Origin: Tubulanus polymorphus
Taxonomy: Eukaryota > Nemertea > Palaeonemertea > Tubulaniformes > Tubulanidae
NCBI RefSeq assembly: GCF_964204645.1
Contig: NC_134030.1
Span: 1,219,855 to 1,283,854, forward strand
DNA: 64,000 nucleotides
Direction of reading: 5' to 3'
Shown here: piece by piece, positions 22,736 to 33,436 of the stretch
Layout: every line of letters starts with the position of its first letter
Numbering within the stretch: the stretch's first letter is position 1
Translations under genes and position numbers: made by a program
Notes under the pieces: generated by a model
Seen by the model: the letters and a program-made list of their open reading frames with translations, nothing else
What the model was told of the DNA's origin: nothing
Database searches by the model: none

Positions 22736-23214
22736 CTTGATTTTTTTCTTCAGGAATTCAAGAACAAAGTAGTTGCATGTAGGTAGACACATTCATGAAT
22801 CACTCAGTGTCTTCCTGTCCCACCATAACTTCCTTGATCCTCATTACTCGGATTTATTCTCTGAACCACTTTTCCATGTTTGTTGTGGTTTGTTTGTTTT
22901 GATTTGCTGGTGGTTTAAGCATGCATGTTGAGGGAGCTCTATCAATCCAGGAACAGTCAGCTCACAAGCAGCCCCTGCCCAAAAGGTTTTGACATTATAT
23001 TTTCAAAAGCTCTAGTTGTTCTGTAGAACCGAGAGCGGAGCTCTGACTTGTTCCCCTCACTGCTGAGGTCTACTTTCTCTGATTCGCTGATTGGCTTCTC
23101 TTTGGTACATATTGGATGATCAAAAACTAGAAACTGTCATGCGTTTATTCATTTTGGTATATGTTAAAATTCTTTTACAGTAAAGGCATATTAGGCACAT
23201 CAAAACAAACCCGG

Positions 23215-23552
23215 AATTGTCCCCGAACGAAGTGGCTCCCTCCATTCTCCATCAGTATGCCGGGCCACCACCTCTACCTCTCGGGCCACTCGATCCCTCG
23301 CCAGCTTTTTGGGCGAGTGAACGAGTGACCGCCCGAGATACGGATGGAGGAGCAGGACCCGCACCATCCCCAGCCCCACCACCATCCCTCCTCGGCCTCT
23401 TCCTATTAATTCTTACCCCTTCCTCCTGATTGCCTTGATCAGCTGCGCCATCCGCAGGGGCAACTCTTGCCTCCCCTCCCTGAGGAGCCACGACGACCGC
23501 AACTTTTCTTTTCCTTTTCGTGCGAGTTTTTTTTGGCGGTGGTCGTGTCTGT
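23215..23552 (-). pseudogene. copy of gene A terminal exon, frameshifted
   Basis: Acceptor ttttctctttacag and the start TRPPPKKTRTKRKRK are as in gene A. An extra C before AAAAAGC (SLAQKAGE..) shifts the frame. The true frame resumes as REVEVVARHTDGEWREPLRS and stops at IPGLF. The 3' hairpin is absent (short form tttacagtaaaggcatatta). Confidence 0.7.
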
Positions 23553-23852
23553 AAAGAGAAAAAAATGAACAATAAGTATTTAGTATAATACACCTATGTG
23601 CGTATAATACACCTATGTGAGTCCTTCGCTATTAAACACATAGAACTGTGGAACTGGATCCCGAGGCTAATCTAAATGCGCGCAATTGAGTCCAAGTGCA
23701 ACTAAAGCACACAACTGCGGATCAGATAAATCATTGGTAGATTCACTTGTAAAATATCTCGCTAAGAACAAACTAAAAACTGTAGAATGTTGTTGAAACT
23801 GTTGTGTGTTATTCATTTGGGTATATGTTATATTTGAATTTTTTTCAGTGAA

Positions 23853-24240
23853 GGCATATTAGGCGCACATGAACGTCTCATGCGTTCAAGGCATATCCCT
23901 TCACTGAAAGAATATTCTTTAGATCAGTTAACAAATCCGGAATTGTCCCCGAACGAAGTGGCTCCCTCCACTCTCCATCAGTATGCCGGGTCACCACCTC
24001 TACCTCTCGGGCCACTCGATCACTCGCCAGCTTTTTGACGAGTGACCGCCCAAGATACCGATGGAGGAGCAGGAGGAGCAGGACCCGCACCATCTCCAGC
24101 CCCACCACCATCCCTCCTCGGCCGCTTCCTATTTATCCCCTCCCCTTCCTCCCGATTACCTTCGTCAGCCGCACCATCCGCCGGGACCACTCTTGCTCCT
24201 CCTCCCTGCGGAGCCACGACGACCGCAACTGGTACTTTTC
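23853..24240 (-). pseudogene. second copy of terminal exon, frameshifted, with hairpin
   Basis: The 5' border differs (ctcttttgaaag, then RNRKVPVAVVV). An 8-nt deletion after AVTR shifts the frame. The 3' part reads IPDLLTDLKNILSVKGYALN in frame again and includes the palindrome (23853-23909). The copy at 60.85 kb shares the 5' border. Confidence 0.7.
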
Positions 24241-25029
24241 GGTTTCTCTTGGTTTCCCACCATCTTTCAAAAGAGAACTATCGATATATCATTAGCTACA
24301 AGGAAACTTTTCAGAAACTTTTTCAGGTCATTCTTTCTTGTATTATTAGCATTTGATTCTCTATATATCGTCAGAACATGGACTCAGAGTGTTTCTTTAA
24401 TGGTTAAGAATGTCTCTTTAACCAACATCCCCCTAGCCTGCTTCCTACATATCCCTTCCCTTTCCTCCTGATTACCTTTGATCCCCACTGCCTAGCAGCT
24501 AACAGCTGCTGCTATTTTATCTGGTTTACATGTTTTGCAGATAGTGTCTGTTATGCTATAGTTGTTCTTTTAATCGTTTAACTTCTTCATCTGAAATTTC
24601 ATTATTCTAATTTCAGTTTCACGCAGAAATGGTTCATGAAAATCTGCATTGAGACTGGGACGAAATGTGCATTGAGACGGATGAAATCTGCATGAACAGA
24701 GATATACTTTAAGATCCCCATTTTATCCATCGGAGTGAATGTACATCCACTACTCACAGGTAGCAAACCTACAAACGCTAAACACTCATCCCTGGGCCCT
24801 GATTCAAAATATAAAAAAAAAAGATTAAATTAAGAATTAACATTTTTATGAATCAGTGATCAGTTTCATAAAATAATTCCTAAATTAATTTTAGGGGTTT
24901 ATTATTTCAGATTGAAATGAATTCTTCATGTTTATGCAATTCTCATTATCTTTCATTGCAGCATTTATATATTCAATTTTAATCATACATGTGAAATATA
25001 TAATGTATTTTCAGGGAAACGTAAACAAG

Positions 25030-25080
25030 AAAGGAAGGGAAGAAAGAGAAGGGAAGAAAGAGAAGGGAAGAAAGAGTTGG
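25030..25080. repeat. polypurine ggaagaaagaga tract
   Basis: An all-purine run after a tattttcag string. The matching tract at 61961-62020 has a different length, showing slippage since the duplication. Confidence 0.7.
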
Positions 25081-25164
25081 ATGATTAATGCGCACTTATT
25101 CTCCATTCCGAATTCCTGTACTCGACTCTAGGTGATCATCATACGAACGAGATATAGAAAAAAA

Positions 25165-25855
25165 AACATTACTGAAGTCATCTCTATTTTTTAGTCTCAA
25201 TTTGTATTTCTAATTCAATTTACTAAGTGTGTAAGTCATCATTTGGATAAGTCGTCACATTACTGAAGTCATCTCTATTTTTTAGTCTCAATTTGTATTT
25301 CTAATTCAATTTACTAAGTGTGTAAGTCATAATTTGGATAAATCGTCACATTACTGAAGTCATCTCTATTTTTTAGTCTCAATTTGTATTTCTAATTCAA
25401 TTCACTAAGTGTGTAAGTCATCATTTGGATAAGTCGTCACATTACTGAAGTCATCTCTATTTTTTAGTCTCAATTTGTATTTCTAATTCAATTCACTAAG
25501 TGTGTAAGTCATCATTTGGATAAGTCGTCACATTACTGAAGTCATCTCTATTTTTTAGTCTCAATTTGTATTTCTAATTCAATTTACTAAGTGTGTAAGT
25601 CATAATTTGGATAAATCGTCACATTACTGAAGTCATCTCTATTTTTTACTCTCAATTTGTATTTCTAATTCAATTTACTAAGTGTGTAAGTCATCATTTG
25701 GAAGTGTAAGTCATAATTTGGATAAATCGTCACATTACTGAAGTCATCTCTATTTTTTAGTCTCAATTTGTATTTCTAATTCAATTCACTAAGTGTGTAA
25801 GTCATCATTTGGATAAGTCGTCACATTATTGAAGTCATCTCTATTTTGAAGTCTC
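25165..25855. repeat. 91-bp satellite, about 7.5 copies
   Basis: Unit acattactgaagtcatctct.. through gtcatcatttggataagtcg + tc. One unit has a 17-bp internal duplication. Copy 2 (62108-62410) has about 3.3 units. Confidence 0.95.
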
Positions 25856-26327
25856 AATTAGTATTCAGTTTACTTCAGATAACGTAATTTGGTTTAATCA
25901 CAAGTCGTCAACATTATAATCAATGTAACTACAGTGACTACATTATTGTCCTTTTATTGAGAAATTTATGTTAATTTTTGATTTCTGGGATAAATCAAAA
26001 TTCAAATGTTATCATTTTTTGTATCAAAAATTGTAAAAAATTGAATAATTTGTGTGCTATTTAAACATTCAGTTATGGGGAGTTTTAAGCTCAGAAAACT
26101 TTGAGCCTGTTTATACAAGTGTTGTAACAAGTGTTGAACAATTCAAAGATCATGTTGTTTATACTTTGTCATGTTAGAAAAAATGTTTTCTAGTATATTG
26201 ATGTTTCTAAAAAAACATATGATTCAACTTTAAAAGGCCAACAAGCCTTCTAATAAAACTAGTTTGTCATATATATATATATTACTTGGTCATTGTCAAG
26301 TTTTTTAAAAAATATTTTGGTTTTCTC

Positions 26328-26607
26328 AGCTTTCTCTGGTGGAAATTTCTTCGTGGAATTCCTCTTCTATACAAGTTCCTCCTCAGACTGTTTTTATGCG
26401 AGAGTTTATAACAACCGGATCCTCAGAAAATGGTCGGAGTGCCAAGTCTTCGATTTAAGATCACCAGTCTTATCTGAGACCATAAGTTCACTAGCAAGTT
26501 TCACTAGCGATTCCAACAGCTATAGGATGGAACAGTATTATAATATAGGTCACCACTGTGCAATTGAGCCCAGATCATCAGAAAAAGATAAAAGTGAAGA
26601 TATGTGA
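26328..26607 (+). CDS. candidate terminal exon, frame ambiguous
   Basis: Acceptor ttttggttttctcag ends at 26327. Two frames are open. One runs 93 codons to TGA at 26607 (FSGGNFFVEFLFYTSSSS..). The other runs 42 codons to TAA at about 26458 (LSLVEISSWNSSSIQVPPQT..). Against the duplicate at 62.9 kb, the single difference inside the shorter frame is synonymous (GAG/GAA) but changes Val to Ile in the longer frame. That is weak support for the shorter one. No upstream partner exon found and no family recognised. Confidence 0.3.
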
Positions 26608-26799
26608 TGGGATTCATTGAAAATTTTGCATATATAATTAATTCATTGAACTACTTAATTTGTATGATTTATTTTTTGGGAATTTTCGAATTTGTCATCA
26701 ATAACTAGTATATATTTCTTTTCAAGTTGTGAGCGATCTAGTTCTCTGTCGACCCATTGAAAATGAATCGACTCTGAACTGTAGAACTGGACCCAGGGA

Positions 26800-27020
26800 G
26801 CTGAATCTCGCGTGCCACAGCAAGATACAGAGCTCTTCAATGTCTTAACCGTCAGGTGCTGCCCCTAAACAAATCAATTGCGGTAAATCTGTGAACTAAC
26901 TTATAGCTCGCTTGCCAGAGTAGAATCATAGCGAGCTGTCTAAAATCTTGAACCGTCTAGTGCTGCCCCTTAATCGATATGTATCGGAAAAGTGAATTTA
27001 TTACTCGCATGCCACAGTAG
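26800..27020. repeat. dispersed CTCGC-TTGCCACAGTA repeat, three units
   Basis: Units at about 26808 (ctcgcgtgccacagcaagat), 26907 (gctcgcttgccagagtagaa) and 27005 (actcgcatgccacagtag) lie about 100 bp apart. They share ccgtc.ggtgctgcccct and ggtaaatctgtgaactaac spacers. Confidence 0.6.
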
Positions 27021-27365
27021 TTGAGTAGTTGGAACATCACGATAGACTCGTTTTTCTGTGCAGCTATAACGGGAACTATTTCAGATCTGATAATGAATAT
27101 AAACTCAGTCACAGTTCGATAACAAACGCCGCTGGGTGAAATTGATGTAAACAAATAATCGTGTTGAAATTGAATTTAGTTTAAGATATATTTTCGTGGT
27201 AGTTTTTATTTTCAAGCTGTTTACGTTCACTTCAAATGATGAAACGATGAAACCATATTAAATACATCCCTGTTTTAGTGGGGATTTTGAGTTTTGGTCC
27301 TTTCCGTATCTTCTAGAAACATCAAGTAGAAAGGCATTAACTAAACCCTATGTCTTTAACTTCAG

Positions 27366-27600
27366 GAGTCTATATGGAGTTTTCGGATGCCTCTTTTCCT
27401 CACTTCTTGCATTCGTCACTATTAGAAATCCGGACAAACTGAATTCAGTTCGACGAGGCCGAAGAACAGAAGACCAAAGAGTGATCTGCACTAGCCGCAG
27501 GGTTCGTGTTGGCTTGGATCGGTGGGAGGCAATCAAACCCCGACATGTGAAGATGTATCCTCAAAAATGGATACCGGAACGCTTCTCTGGTTTACGATGA
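27366..27600 (+). CDS. candidate last coding exon, basic, function unknown
   Basis: After acceptor tctttaacttcag (ends 27365), the frame starting one base in is open for 77 codons to TGA 27598-27600. It has ordinary amino-acid composition: a hydrophobic start (SLYGVFGCLFSSLLAFVTIR), then a basic region with RRGRRTEDQRVIC, RVRVGLDRWEAIKPRHVKMY and PQKWIPERFSGLR. No in-frame ATG lies near the start, which fits an internal or terminal exon. It is duplicated at 63908 onward, cut by the window end. Alternatively it is transposon-derived coding sequence. Confidence 0.4.
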
Positions 27601-27794
27601 TTAGTCTGCAGGGATAACTCTTTGGCGGGGCGTGATCGCGTGAAAAGCCCAAACTAAACCTTCAGAGTTCACTGTACTACAGCATACAACATCTGATAAC
27701 TTGCATAATAAAGCGCGGCGTGCATGAAAAGAATTGTATAAATGCGGGCAAGATTCCGTGCCCTGGCAATCGAACGCCGGAGTGGAGGTATTCC

Positions 27795-28320
27795 ATACAC
27801 TGGTAGGTGAGTCGGAGCATAGACTGGTTGCTCGTCCCATAGAGACCGGTAACCAGTCTAGCCACCTCACGATCAGTCTACATTGAAATACCATTACTGA
27901 AATATGGTTGACGGAAATATTCATTTTATATCAGATTCTAAAATATTTTCTCGTATTGAATACAAAATTTTTATTATCTTAATAAGATAAATCTGCCAAA
28001 GCTCAACAATTTAAATTAGTGAAAACCGATGTGCGAAGTCGTCAATTCAGTAGCCCGATAGAGCCCGGTAACCAGTCTAACTGACAATGTTCATTGCGCG
28101 GGAATGAACGGGCAACTAGTCTACGATGAAAAATCATTTCTGAAAAATTATGAACGGAGATATTCATTTTACTTTGAATTTTGAATTATCTTATAAAACT
28201 GACAGCCATATTAACCAAAGTATTAATAGTAAATCTGATAAAATCTAATACCGGTTTTAGAATAGGTGAAAACTGATTTATGTGAAGCCGTCGGTTCAGA
28301 AGACTGATCCGTAGAATCGT
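27795..28320. repeat. diverged 260-bp tandem duplication
   Basis: ccggtaaccagtcta, gaaatattcattttat and gtgaaaaccgatgtgcgaag recur about 260 bp downstream with changes. Includes four tagactggttacc motifs. Confidence 0.55.
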
Positions 28321-28327
28321 TCGCCAC

Positions 28328-28425
28328 TTTCTTCCGGTCCACTTACTTCCGCGTTTGTGATTTGCATACAAGTAGTTTGAATGTTAAATGTATTAAGCCG
28401 CGTGTTGATTGGTTGAGGTCAGTGC
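28328..28425 (+). promoter_or_regulatory. presumed TATA-less promoter of gene A
   Basis: Upstream of the presumed 5' exon lie two ETS-type sites (cttccggtcc 28331, acttccgcg 28345), an exact octamer ATTTGCAT (28360-28367), an inverted CCAAT box (gattgg 28408-28413) and an initiator-like tcagtg (28419). No TATA box at the expected distance. Motif evidence only. Confidence 0.3.
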
Positions 28426-28487
28426 GGTTTACTGAACGATGACCAGCTGTCAGCTGATCGAATCATTCGTTTCACAGACATTACGAC
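28420..28487 (+). other. presumed 5'UTR exon of gene A
   Basis: Ends at a consensus donor (ACGAC|GTAAGT, 28488). The segment ctgtcagctgatcgaatcat is conserved at the minus-strand block 21605-21696, which also ends at GTAAGT. It holds a short upstream ORF (ATGACCAGC). Gene A's start exon at 32165 begins with an acceptor, so a 5' exon like this is required. The transcription start is a guess. Confidence 0.4.
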
Positions 28488-29109
28488 GTAAGTATATTTT
28501 ACATCTTTGATCAAAAATTGTAGTGTAAAAAAACTCCAAACTAAGGCCTCTATAAATGATCGATTGACTTTAAATGATTACTTTAGCACAGCTCTTGTAG
28601 ACAATGATTAGGTGTCATAGTAGTTTAGCTCGAAAGTGCACATATAAGGTTAATTTTCATCCCTTATTTAGAGACCGAGGTATTGAGCGTCCATTTCAGC
28701 CCTTAAAACATCATCAACCTACCTCAAACTGACTGTTTTTAAATCCAGCAATAGTTACCTAACTATTGACTCATCATGGATTCGATTCAAAAACAATTTT
28801 AGTGATCATAGTGATTCGAAACGTTTGAATTTTTGAAAAACACGAATGCTAAACGACGGATCCGGACTTCGATTGCGGCCCAATGGCAGAGTTGATTTTC
28901 TTATTTGGAATTTGAAGATATAAATCACTGAAATCAATTGGTTTTCTCAACCAAAATTAAAATTAAGAAGAATTTAGGATGGAGATGTTTGATTTTCATT
29001 TTGTCTAAAATGCCGACTTAAAAATTAATTCAATTGAATCAAATTAATGAATTCATCATTTCACGATATTATAGATAATCAAAATGTGAATATGAAATCA
29101 CCTTTTCAA

Positions 29110-30860
29110 TCGCTGTTTTTGGGTAAGATCGCAGTTTTTAGGTAAGATCGCAGTTTTTAGGTTAGATCGCTGTTTTGAGGTTAGATCACCGTTTTTGGTT
29201 AGATTGCTGTTTTGTGTTAGATCACTTTTTTGTGTTAGATCGCTGTTTTGTGTTAGATCGCAGTTTTTAGGTTACATTGCAGTATTTGGGTTAGACCGCA
29301 GTTTTTTGTTAGATCGCAGTGTTTAAGTTAGATCGCTGTTTTGGGTTAGATCACAGCTTTTGTGTTAGATCGCTGTTTTAGGTTAGATTGCAGTTTTTAA
29401 GTTAGATCGTTGTTTTTAAGTTAGATTGCTGTTTTGGGTTAGATCACAGTTTTTGTGTTAGATCACAGTTTTTGGGTTAGATCGCTGTTTTGGGTTAGAT
29501 CACAGTTTTTGTGTTAGATAGCTTTTTTTAGGTTAGATTGCTGTTTGTGGGTTAGATCGCTGTTTTAGGTTAGATCACAGTTTTTGGGTTAGATCGCTGT
29601 TTTGGGTTAGATCACAGTTTTTGTGTTAGATCTGCTGTTTTTGGGTTAAATTGCTGTTTTTATGTTAGATCATTGTTTTTTGTGTTAGATCGCAGTTTTT
29701 AGGTTAGATCGCAGTTTTTGTGTTAGATCGCATTTTTGTGTTAGATCACTGGTTTTTTGTTAGATCGCAGTTTTTAGGTTAGATCGCTGTTTTTAGGTTA
29801 GATCGCTGTTTTGTGTTAGATTGCTGTTTTTAGGTTAGATCGCTGTTTTGTGTTAGATCGCTGTTTTTAGGTTATATCGCAGTTTTTGTGTTAGATCGCT
29901 GTTTTTGTGTTAGATAGCAGTTTTTAGGTTAGATCGCCGTTTTGGGTTAGATCAGTTTTTGTGTTAGATCGCAGCTTTTAGGTTAGATTGCTGTTTTTAG
30001 GTTAGATGCCTGTTTTTCTGTTAGATCCCTTTTTTTTCTTAGATCGCAGTATTTAGGTTAGATCGCTGTTTTTGAGTTAGATTGCTGTTTTTGAGTAAGA
30101 TCGCTGCTTTTGAGTTAGATCAATGTTTTTGGGTTAGATCGCTGTTTTTGGGTTAGATCGCTGTTTTTGGGTTAGATCGCTGTTTTTGGGTTAGATCGCT
30201 GTTTTTGAGTAAGATCGCTGCTTTTTGAGTAAGATCGCTGCTTTTTAGTTAGATCGATGTTTTTGGGTTAGATCGCTGTTTTTGAGTAAGATCGCTGCTT
30301 TTTAGTTAGATCGATGTTTTTGGGTTAGATCACTGTTTTTGGGTTAGATCGCTGTTTTTGTGTTAGATCGCTGTTTTTGTGTTAGATCGCTGTTTTTGGG
30401 TTAGATCGCTGTTTTTGTGTTAGATCGCTGTTTTTGGGTTAGATCGCTGTTTTTAGGTTAGATCGCTGTTTTTGTGTTAGATCGCTGTTTTGGGGTTAGA
30501 TCGCTGTTTTTGGGTTAGATCGCTGTTTTTGGGTTAGATCGCTGTTTTTGGGTTAGATCGCTGTTTTAGGTTAGATCGCTGTTTTTGAGTAAGATCGATG
30601 TTTTTGGGTTAGATCGCTGTTTTTGGGTTAGATCGCTGTTTTTGTGTTAGATCGCTGTTTTTGGGTTAGATCGCTGTTTTAGGTTAGATCGCTGTCTTTG
30701 GGTTAGATCGATGTTTTTGGGTTAGATCGCTGTTTTTGGGTTAGATCGCTGTTTTTGGGTTAGATCGCTGTTTTTGGGTTAGATCGCTGTTTTTGTGTAA
30801 GATCGCTGTTTTTGGGTTAGATCGCTGTTTTTGGGTTAGATCGCTGTCTTTGTGTTTTTG
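29110..30860. repeat. 19-bp satellite, about 90 copies
   Basis: Unit gttagatcgctgtttttgg, with variants (gcag, caca, aagatc) more common on the left and homogeneous units on the right. Almost every unit keeps GATC. It lies in the first intron of gene A. Confidence 0.95.
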
Positions 30861-30904
30861 TCAATCATCATATCAAGATTTGCAATCCCAGTTGCCTTCA
30901 AGTT

Positions 30905-32095
30905 TCATATAGAGAATTAGTGGATGTGGTGTCCCTGGAACCCTACATGCACCATATAGAGAATTAGTGGATGTGGTGTCCCTGGACCCCTACATGCAAC
31001 ATATAGAGAATTAGTGGATGTGGTGTTCCTGGACCCCTACATGCACCATATAGAGAATTAGTGGATGTGGTGTCCCTGGACCCCTACATGCACCATATAG
31101 AGAATTAGTGGATGTGGTGTCCCTGGAACCCTACATGCACCATATAGAGAATTAGTGGATGTGGTGTCCCTGGACCCCTACATGCACCATATAGAGAATT
31201 AGTGGATGTGGTGTCCCTGGACCCCTACATGCACCATATAGAGAATTAGTGGATGTGGTGTCCCTGGACCCCTACATGCACCATATAGAGAATTAGTGGA
31301 TGTGGTGTCCCTGGACCCCTACAGGCACCATATAGAGAATTAGTGGATGTGGTGTCCCTGGACCCCTACATGCACCATATAGAGAATTAGTGGATGTGGT
31401 GTCCCTGGACCCCTACATGCACCATATAGAGAATTAGTGGATGTGGTGTCCCTGGACCCCTACATGCACCATATAGAGAATTAGTGGATGTGGTGTCCCT
31501 GGACCCCTACATGCATCATATAGAGAATTAGTGGATGTGGTGTCCCTGGACCCCTACATGCACCATATAGAGAATTAGTGGATGTGGTGTCCCTGGACCC
31601 CTACATGCACCATATAGAGAATTAGTGGATGTGGTGTCCCTGGACCCCTACATGCACCATATAGAGAATTAGTGGATGTGGTGTCCCTGGACCCCTACAT
31701 GCACCATATAGAGAATTAGTGGATGTGGTGTCCCTGGACCCCTACATGCACCATATAGAGAATTAGTGGATGTGGTGTCCCTGGACCCCTACATGCACCA
31801 TATAGAGAATTAGTGGATGTGGTGTCCCTGGACCCCTACATGCACCATATAGAGAATTAGTGGATGTGGTGTCCCTGGACCCCTACATGCACCATATAGA
31901 GAATTAGTGGATGTGGTGTCCCTGGACCCCTACATGTACCATATAGAGAATTAGTGGATGTGGTGTCCCTGGACCCCTACATGTACCATATAGAGAATTA
32001 GTGGATGTGGTGTTCCTGGATCCCTACATGCACCATATAGAGAATTAGTGGATGTGGTGTCCCTGGACCCCTACATGCACCATATAGAGAATTAG
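30905..32095. repeat. 47-bp minisatellite, about 25 copies
   Basis: Unit agagaattagtggatgtggt + gtccctggacccctacatgc + accatat, period exactly 47. It ends about 70 bp before the acceptor of gene A's first coding exon. It is inverted relative to the arrays at 20085, 14218 and 60090. Confidence 0.95.
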
Positions 32096-32164
32096 TTCAC
32101 TGAACCAGAATAAGACTGACTGATATATTTTCAAATGATTTAATATTTTTACTTGTTTTTCTAG

Positions 32165-32230
32165 ATAATGCCAAAAGCTTTAAAGAAAACCCGGGGAGCG
32201 GGCCCCTCACATTCAAGCCCGTATAATAAA
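32165..32230 (+). CDS. gene A first coding exon
   Basis: Acceptor acttgtttttctag, then ATA and ATG at 32168: MPKALKKTRGAG..SSPYNK, donor GTAAGT. It is the template of the start-exon family found at least sixteen times on the minus strand of this window. The Kozak context is poor to moderate (ATAATGC). Confidence 0.7.
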
Positions 32231-33405
32231 GTAAGTACAAATTTACTGCTTCCATGCTTATTTATTCATCCCATACTTAGTATTTTGTACCCCTGGGTCC
32301 AGTTTCACAAAAAGGATAAACGCCTTAATCGATTTAAGATAAACTGAATTAATGAAGAAATTAAATCGATTTAAGAGTTAAACCTGTTTGTGAAACTAGG
32401 CCCTGAATTGCATCTAGAATGAAAAAAAGAAAAAAAAATATTGAATATAACGTTGGTGAAATATTTCTGGATCTTTCTGGATTTCTGCTCAATGCATCGT
32501 TTAGTAAAATATCGATATTCTCTAAAAGTAAAGATATAAGAATAAAAATATTGTATTGAATCGTGATTAGTTACTGTATGCGCTGCTAGTTGTTGCCCAA
32601 CCCATAGCCTCATTTCTCTCCATTCTAAATTTGCATTGTTTAACATTGTCTGGTCGCTATGGAAACTATTTATTTAAGTTTCTTTGTTGTATCCATGGCA
32701 ACAGTAACGTTTAGGTAGTGGCACCAATTATGGGTCCCAACGTTCCCATGGCGATACATGAGAACATTTATCCTATTTTTGACCTTCATGACGTAAGATG
32801 GTAGTGAGTCGATGACGTCATTTTCGTCTCACCACTAATGAAAAAAAAAATGAAATGAAAAAAAAGGAAGAAATCGTTAGAATTACGTTTATAAAATTTT
32901 TCTGGATCGGCTAAATGTATTGTTCCATTAAATATCGACATTCTCTAAAATTATAGGCATCAATATCAAAATGATGATACAGCAGACTCCGCTTAACTCT
33001 GTTCTATTTGGACCATTAATTAACCGAATACCAACTTTTTAAAATTTTAGGATTTTAACTTTAAGGATCAGAAAATGTGTATGCAATTTCAACCGGGTAC
33101 CGAGTAGGGTGGCCGAGTCTACTGTAGTCTGCTGCCCCCTCGAATCCATTACCTTATTATCTCTAAATTTGCATTGTTTGACCTCGTCTGGTTGCTATGG
33201 AAACTATTTAGTTATATCAGGAACGGTTTTTTCGAGGTAACCAGTGGCAACATTTAACAGGCGTGTCCGTCCTAGAGATAAACTGTCTGATTTCACAGCC
33301 ACATCCGTCCTGGAGATAAACTGTTAGATAAACTCTGATTTCGCGTCTGTCCTATTTCTTGTCATTGTATGAATATGTTTTCTCTTTTATAGGGTACAGC
33401 GCAGC

Positions 33406-33436
<31 letters not shown>

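Larger units (their letters stand above)
22925..27460. repeat. segmental duplication, copy 1
   Basis: Matches 60585-64000 in direct orientation with only scattered differences. From 24.24 kb the offset is about 36.55 kb. Copy 1 has about 1.1 kb more because it carries two terminal-exon copies where copy 2 has one. Tandem-repeat and (TA)n lengths also differ. Confidence 0.9.

Noticed and set aside
24042-24471. Plus-strand ORFs opposite the terminal-exon copies (also 50803-51069 minus, 60957-61287 plus)
   Set aside because: These are antisense shadows of the Gly/Pro/Arg-rich terminal exon.
27601-27924. 107-codon minus-strand ORF and a B-box-like string (gcgttcgattgcc)
   Set aside because: No A box or tRNA fold. 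The ORF overlaps dispersed tagactggttacc motifs and has no other support.
29110-30860. Degenerate telomere-like repeat (ttaggttaga)
   Set aside because: The 19-bp unit is not a (TTAGGG)n derivative. The resemblance is limited to TTAG.
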